Below are positions 59,063 to 64,000 of a stretch of DNA of 64,000 bases, piece by piece (positions within the stretch are counted from its first letter, which is position 1; each line of letters starts with the position of its first letter). Source of the stretch: Liquidambar formosana (lineage: Eukaryota; Streptophyta; Magnoliopsida; Saxifragales; Altingiaceae); NCBI GenBank assembly GCA_039720395.1, contig CM077828.1, forward strand, positions 25,648,717 through 25,712,716, written 5' to 3'. Under the pieces are notes generated by a model, which was given only the letters and a program-made list of their open reading frames with translations, was not told the origin of the DNA and searched no databases. A program made the position numbers and the translations under genes.

Positions 59063-59110
59063 GAGTCTTTTTCTTATGAGGTAAACTTAACTTAATTTTG
59101 AATTAGGTCA
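58740..59110. repeat. Second compound (GT)n repeat around an aagagtctttttcttatgag unit
   Basis: A different ~60-bp unit (aagagtctttttcttatgag, gtaaacttaacttaatttt) occurs three times (about 58760, 58829, 59060), each preceded by a (GT)n run; the last run is about 25 units (59009-59058). The following sequence caattgtcattaattaaaaa also occurs twice (58957 and 59232). Confidence 0.8.
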
Positions 59111-60624
59111 CCATCAAAAACTTTATCTGTGACTTGAATTTTGCAAAGCCAACCGTTGAATTATATAGTATGCCAAAAATCAAGTTAATGCAAGATTAAG
59201 AGTTGCTTTACCCATAAATGTCCAAAATAAGCAATTGTCATTAATTAAAAAATATTAGTTTTGAATTGAATAGCAATCAGTCTTGGATCAACTTTATTTT
59301 TGATATGTATCACCTACCTGATAAAGCTATCTAATCCAACGATCGGTTTCATAATATACGGATCATAGGTAGAGTTTTGAAAGGTGACTTAACGCAAAAT
59401 TAGATTAGATTATCTCATCAAAAGAGGACTCTATATATAAATGTTTGGATATATGTACATATACGAATGCATAGACATACACACATCTCGATAAGTATCT
59501 TATCGAGATGTATATATTTGTGTCTTTTTTCTCGATAAGATTGTTCAGTCCCATGTTGAAAGAATAAGTCATAAAGACTGTTATTTTTATTTTATTTTTT
59601 TGTAAACCAACTGTGAGTTGGTTCACTTAAAACCAAATGACATTAGAGGAGTGACCTAGTCGAATCCAATTTTGAGAACTCCCACGCAGACCCTAAATGG
59701 GAATAGAAGACAGTTGTTGGACTACTATTCTATTAAAAGACCAATTGGATGATATGTTTGCATGGGAATAGGGTTCTAGTTCTTGACTCATAATTCTAGC
59801 TAGAGGATAAGTTTGTTGACACGTTTAAGAAAAATGGGACAGGGTGATCTTCGTTGTAACCTAACCCTCCTTGTAGCTTGTTGGCTTTGCGTGTGAATTG
59901 CGAAACCCAACTCTTTGGTAGACAGAGAAAGCAGAGACAATAATCTCCCTAGTGGTTACAAGCTGGCTCCTTAAACCTTAAAAAGCATTAATTTCGCTTT
60001 ATTGGGTGGTTGGTTTCTAGAATAGTTATAGCAAGAAAAGTGAATGGAAGACTGAGTAACCAGTCTTTGAGCGTAGCCATGTCCAATGGAGCAAACGTTC
60101 TAGGGACCATTATGCAAAAACCGTGAACCACAGGAAGTAGTTTGAGCCCTTTCAGGGAGTAGCCTACAATACCCCTTGTTGGGCCAAAAATTAAAAAATA
60201 TAAACCGACTTTTAATACGGCTCTTCAATAGGGTCAACGGTGGATGATAGATCTATTAGCTTTCTTAATACTACAATTATTAAACATTTTACCAAAGGCG
60301 ACATTGTCATTAGAAAAAAATAAGAGCAATAGAAGATAGATTATTTGTTTACTTTTGTAGAAAAATGCATTTTTCTTCTTAAGTAAACTGCTGTACCAAT
60401 TCTATAGAATGGAGTGACAATAAACCAACAATGAATTCACGGCAAAAGCATAGAATCTTTTAACATCTATACAAGATAACAACAACCGATCGATTGCTTA
60501 TGAAAAGGAAAGAAACAAACATAAGGATGACTGAGCAATCTTCAGTACTTATTAGCGAAAAACTGAATAGAACGATAGATAGGAAACAATCTTCAACAAG
60601 ACGTACTCCTTTGATCAAGAAGGC
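59059..60624. other. Flank between the GT satellite and GLP-4; start of duplication copy 2
   Basis: 59430-59520 matches sequence near 52265-52370 (atgtttgg, catatacgaatgcatag, tctcgataag), so this is again GLP-block flank. From 59537 the sequence matches 45827 onward. A bHLH 3' UTR scrap (cttttgtagaaaaatgcatt at about 60353) lies just before the GLP-4 3' flank. No gene. Confidence 0.6.
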
Positions 60625-61305
60625 TTAAAAAGCACCAAGCTTGGATTTTATGCCATCGACAACACTTGCTTCTACTTGGAAGGCCTTAGTCAACACATCA
60701 TTAGGAATTGAAGGCGTTGAGGCAAAGAGTGTTAATGGAACGACCACAGCCCCAGGATTTTGGCTGTTGAAAGCTGTGAAGATAAGGGCCTTGCCTTCTC
60801 CTACGTTTTGTTGGAAGTGCACAAGCCCCCGAGGAATGACAAACATCTGCCCAACACTCAAAACCTTAGAGTAAAACACATTCCCTGTTGAAACAAATCC
60901 TACAAGGAGCTTCCCCTGAATGACCACACCGGTTTCAGTTGCATGAGGGTGTATGTGGGGCGGGTTAAGACCACCAGGAGCAAAATCCACTCGGTTCATT
61001 GAATTTCCAAGTGTGTTGAGCCCTGGAAACGCAAGGACATTTCCTGCAGTCACTTTAGACCCAACTATATTTGATGTATTTCCCTCTATGCTCAACCCAT
61101 CGAAGAAGAAGTCATCTGAAGTCACCTTTGATACGGGCTTGCAGGGGAAGCCATTAACAGATATGGAGGCATTCAAATCTGCAACACAGAAGTCCTGTAA
61201 CGGATCAGGGTCGGAAGAAAGGGAAGGCAAGGGAAGAAGCAATGACACTATCAGGCAGAATAACAGGTAGATGGGTGGGCTTGATTTAGAGATCATGGTA
61301 GCCAT
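60625..61305 (-). CDS. Germin-like protein 4 of the cluster (secreted cupin), single exon
   Basis: Intact 226-aa GLP, one residue longer than copies 1 and 3 because it ends KLGAF. Signal peptide about 1-30, then [10 protein letters not shown]40 and C55, metal ligands H117, H119, E124 and H163 are all present. It has GGLNPPHIH where the others have [12 protein letters not shown] (45-47) and NTS (76-78) are possible glycosylation sites. The start at 61305 (MATM) is shared with the other copies; an in-frame ATG at 61320 would add only MKQKP. It is the functional sister of the broken copy GLP-2, from which it differs by few bases. TATA box at 61382-61390. Confidence 0.93.
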   Translation of the reverse strand: MATMISKSSPPIYLLFCLIVSLLLPLPSLSSDPDPLQDFCVADLNASISVNGFPCKPVSKVTSDDFFFDGLSIEGNTSNIVGSKVTAGNVLAFPGLNTLGNSMNRVDFAPGGLNPPHIHPHATETGVVIQGKLLVGFVSTGNVFYSKVLSVGQMFVIPRGLVHFQQNVGEGKALIFTAFNSQNPGAVVVPLTLFASTPSIPNDVLTKAFQVEASVVDGIKSKLGAF

Positions 61306-64000
61306 GGGTTTCTGTTTCAAGTACTGCTAGGTAGCTAAAAGATGTTATTGGGATGGTTTAATTTTTGGAGAAGAACATGGTTATTTATAGCAGATTAAGG
61401 GAGGGATTTATATATATTATTACTTTGTATTAGTAAAATAATTGTAGTTGCTATTAGTTTGATTTGGCTTCCTGAGATGTTGCCTGTTAGAATAGTTTGG
61501 GAAGAAAAGTAGATGGAAGACCAAGTATTGATCAATCCAACAATCCCAAACAGGTTCTGATTAGCAGCTCCTCGAATGAGCGATCTTTTGGGGCAGCCAT
61601 TCCTGATGGAGCAAACATTCTATGTTCTATGTTTTTCGGGGAGCAATATTATACTGGTACATATGATGCAACTAATAGAGCACAATATAGTATAGAATGG
61701 ATTTTGTCAATGATTACAAGGCTCTTCAATGAAGGTGGGATTTGGAATTTGGCAAAGCCAAGGCCATGCCTACCAGAAAATTTGACAATTTTTGTTCAAT
61801 CTTGAATAGGTTGAAATTATTTAAGTAGGTTGGACGAAGCCCAACACGACCCATCAACATGACTTGAACCCAAAACGAAGTTAGCATGTTTAAATTTATC
61901 TAAAACACGTACGGCTCATAATCATGTCAGCCCAATAGAATACAGGTGAACTCGCCTAACCTACTTAAATTTATCTCACCTATGGTGCAAAAATAATAAT
62001 AATAATAATAAGCCTCAAAAAATTGAAGATGAAATAACTGAATTTTTTCATCATTGTTTGCAAGTCCATTTTTTTTCTTTTCTTTTTTTTTTTTTAGCCG
62101 TGGAGAGAACAATTTACAAACATTATATTGATTTTCTTAAAACCAAATAGCAGTATGAGAGTGACCCAACCTGATCCAATTTCCAAACTCCTATACAGAC
62201 CATGAGTGGGAATGGAAGGCACGTTCTTGAACATATGACACATTTGCTTGGAAATCAAAGACATCTTCTTGGACCATAATTCTAATCAGAAAACCATTTG
62301 GATTACACGTTTAAGAAAATGAGACCATGTAGTCTTCAAAGTGACAAACCCTCCTTGTAGCTTGTAGGCTTAGAATGTGAATTGCTAAGCCCTACTCAAG
62401 AGTTGGAGAAGAGAGACAAAAAAAGGGATAACCTCTGTAGTGGCTACAAGTTGAAGCTAAATCTGACTGATTTTGATTTACCTATTAGTTTTTGGCAAAT
62501 CCTTTTCTCACAGTAAGATTTTTCCGTCCATGAACATGGTCTTTGACAAACTGTGAGTTGTTTTACTTAAAATCAGATTTCATCAGGGGAGTAACCTAGC
62601 CTGGCCGGTCCAGTTTTGTAGATTCCCAAACAGACCCTTAGTGGGAACAGATCAAAGACATGTTCTTGAACCATTATAATTCTAACAAAAGACAAGTTCA
62701 ATAATATTTCGCATGGAAATAGATCACTAGTTCTTGAATCATAATTCTAACCAGACACAACGAGTTTGATGTGAAATGCAAAACACAAGTCAAGGGTTTA
62801 AGGTTTGGTAGAGAAATAAAGGAGAGTTAAAAAAAAAAATTCTTTGTAGTGGTTACAAGTTTAGTCCGTAAACCTTAGACTGGGAAGTTGGTTCTAAGAA
62901 TAGTTACACAAGGAAAGTACATGGAAGTATGGAACCGCTCCTGTTCAAGTAAGGTCCCAAAGAAATAAAAAATAAGAAATACATGGAAGACTGAGTACCC
63001 AGTTGTCAGTTCCGAACCGGCTTCGAGTTGCCACCAGATCTTGGGGAGAAGCCATGTCTGATGGAGCAAACATTCTGGGCTGAGTTGTGCAAGTACTATA
63101 GAGACCATAATATGGTACAAAACAGCTTTTGTCAATACTTGTATGGCTCTTCTATAGGGTCACCCATAGATGATAGATCTATTAACTTTCTTAATACTAC
63201 AATAATTAAACATATCACCATAGGCTACAATGTCATATATAAAAAATAAGAGCAATAAAAGATAGATTATTTCCTTGTGACAGAGATTGAAGCAAAAGTG
63301 AAGATTTTAATATTCTTATACCCCCAATTGAAATTGGCCTAACCTAAACCAGTTACAACAGCTGTTGCCTCAGCTTGGAGAGATGAGGTAGCAAAAATAG
63401 GCTTTTAGCCAACTTAGCCATCAGACAGTTAGCGAGAGAGACTGCATGCTTCCATGTTCCATCAATCTGAGCTCTGCAAGGTTAGAGACAGGTAGACTGT
63501 CATAATTCACATTAGATATGATATTGTTCTTTTCTTCTATACATCAGTTATGTAAATGGAGTACTTAATTACGAGACCTCAGCTGAGTCAGCTTTCACTT
63601 CCTCCAGTTTCCACTGGATTAAATTCTAAATTGTTAATCTCAGGAGGTGGATCAATGGTTCCTAAGACTTGAGCCTCAAGAAGCAAAGGTCTAGGTTCGA
63701 CTTTCTACTTCTTTTTGGGGTCCAGTCACCAATTTGGTTATATTTTGGCTTTGATTGATGCGAAATGGGGGATGATCTTACCTATGGTTCTGGGGATGTA
63801 GTCAAGCAGAAGGTTTTAATTCCTTTAATGGCAAAAAATTCCCAATTGTTAAATATTGTCCTAGATGCCATACCATCATCTCTAATCCCTAAAATTGACA
63901 CAAACCAAACTCTTTTAACCACCTCAGAAGTCAATTGAACTGCAATTTCTTGAGAAAACCACTGTTGAAAGTGATTATAGATGTAGATCATATTGACTTC
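61306..64000. other. Upstream region of GLP-4; no gene
   Basis: Matches 47701-50491 over its whole length: GLP promoter region, gattagcagctcctcg, a (TAA)n tract near 61993-62010, the internal 430-bp-scale repeat, and the 63.0-64.0 kb tail. Short frames here have no coding character and are broken in copy 1. Confidence 0.65.
61382..61390 (-). promoter_or_regulatory. TATA box of GLP-4
   Basis: ctataaata on the minus strand about 77 bp upstream of the ATG at 61305; same as GLP-2 and GLP-3. Confidence 0.75.

Larger units (their letters stand above)
59537..64000. repeat. Segmental duplication, copy 2 (contains GLP-4), continues past the window
   Basis: Same order as 45827-50491. Compared with copy 1 it lacks part of the 46.27-46.38 kb T-rich segment and about 78 bp matching 49159-49236. 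The match is still running at base 64000 (tagatgtagatcatattgac), which corresponds to 50491 in copy 1, about 400 bp before the end of the GLP-3 coding region. Confidence 0.9.

Noticed and set aside
50905..61270. Plus-strand frames of 77 and 105 codons conserved in all GLP copies
   Set aside because: They are antisense shadows of the GLP coding sequence; conservation is inherited from the sense strand.

Overview
This is nuclear DNA from a flowering plant, most likely a woody eudicot. The species cannot be named from the sequence. The evidence is multi-exon genes with GT-AG introns, plant-specific families (GT31 arabinogalactan galactosyltransferase, R2R3-MYB, bHLH, germin-like proteins), AT-rich intergenic DNA, and many plant-type transposon remnants (hAT and Mutator-like MITEs, LINE 3' ends, a copia-type LTR element, a TRIM). 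There is no prokaryotic, organellar or viral gene content.

Layout. (1) 62-4479, minus strand: a complete seven-exon hydroxyproline O-galactosyltransferase gene. (2) 6289-16226: a gene-free tract made of three tandem copies (A, B, C) of a roughly 3.2-3.4 kb non-coding unit. Each copy carries different nested insertions, so their history can be partly read. (3) 18011-20835, plus: a three-exon R2R3-MYB of the TDF1/MYB35 type (tapetum regulator), with a hAT-like insertion in intron 2. (4) 22380-28164, plus: a four-exon conserved plant gene of unknown function, with a telomere-like tract and a 30-bp repeat inside the coding sequence. (5) 28165-31516: MITE-rich spacer. (6) 31517-32954, plus: an LC8-type dynein light chain with a long plant-style N-terminal extension. 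(7) 32955-40773: gene-poor spacer. (8) 40774-43988, plus: a six-exon bHLH gene of the bHLH79 type. (9) 44692-64000: a germin-like protein (GLP) cluster on the minus strand. It has three intact genes (44692-45369, 50892-51569, 60625-61305) and one frameshifted copy (47021-47700), spread by segmental duplication that also copied pieces of the 3' end of the bHLH79-type gene. A truncated LTR retrotransposon, a tandem TRIM array and a compound (GT)n satellite lie between the third and fourth GLP copies.

The single-copy genes do not form a pathway; they are ordinary neighbours on a plant chromosome. The functional theme of the right end is expansion of secreted cupin proteins by tandem duplication. 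The mechanistic theme of the whole window is duplication plus nested transposon insertion, which leaves datable filled and empty sites. No previously undescribed biochemical system was found. The most unusual structures are the A/B/C tandem repeat, the GLP/bHLH chimeric duplication and the GT-interrupted LTR satellite.

Exon coordinates come from reading splice sites and keeping reading phase; no transcript data were available. Subfamily names rest on recalled family motifs, not on a search.
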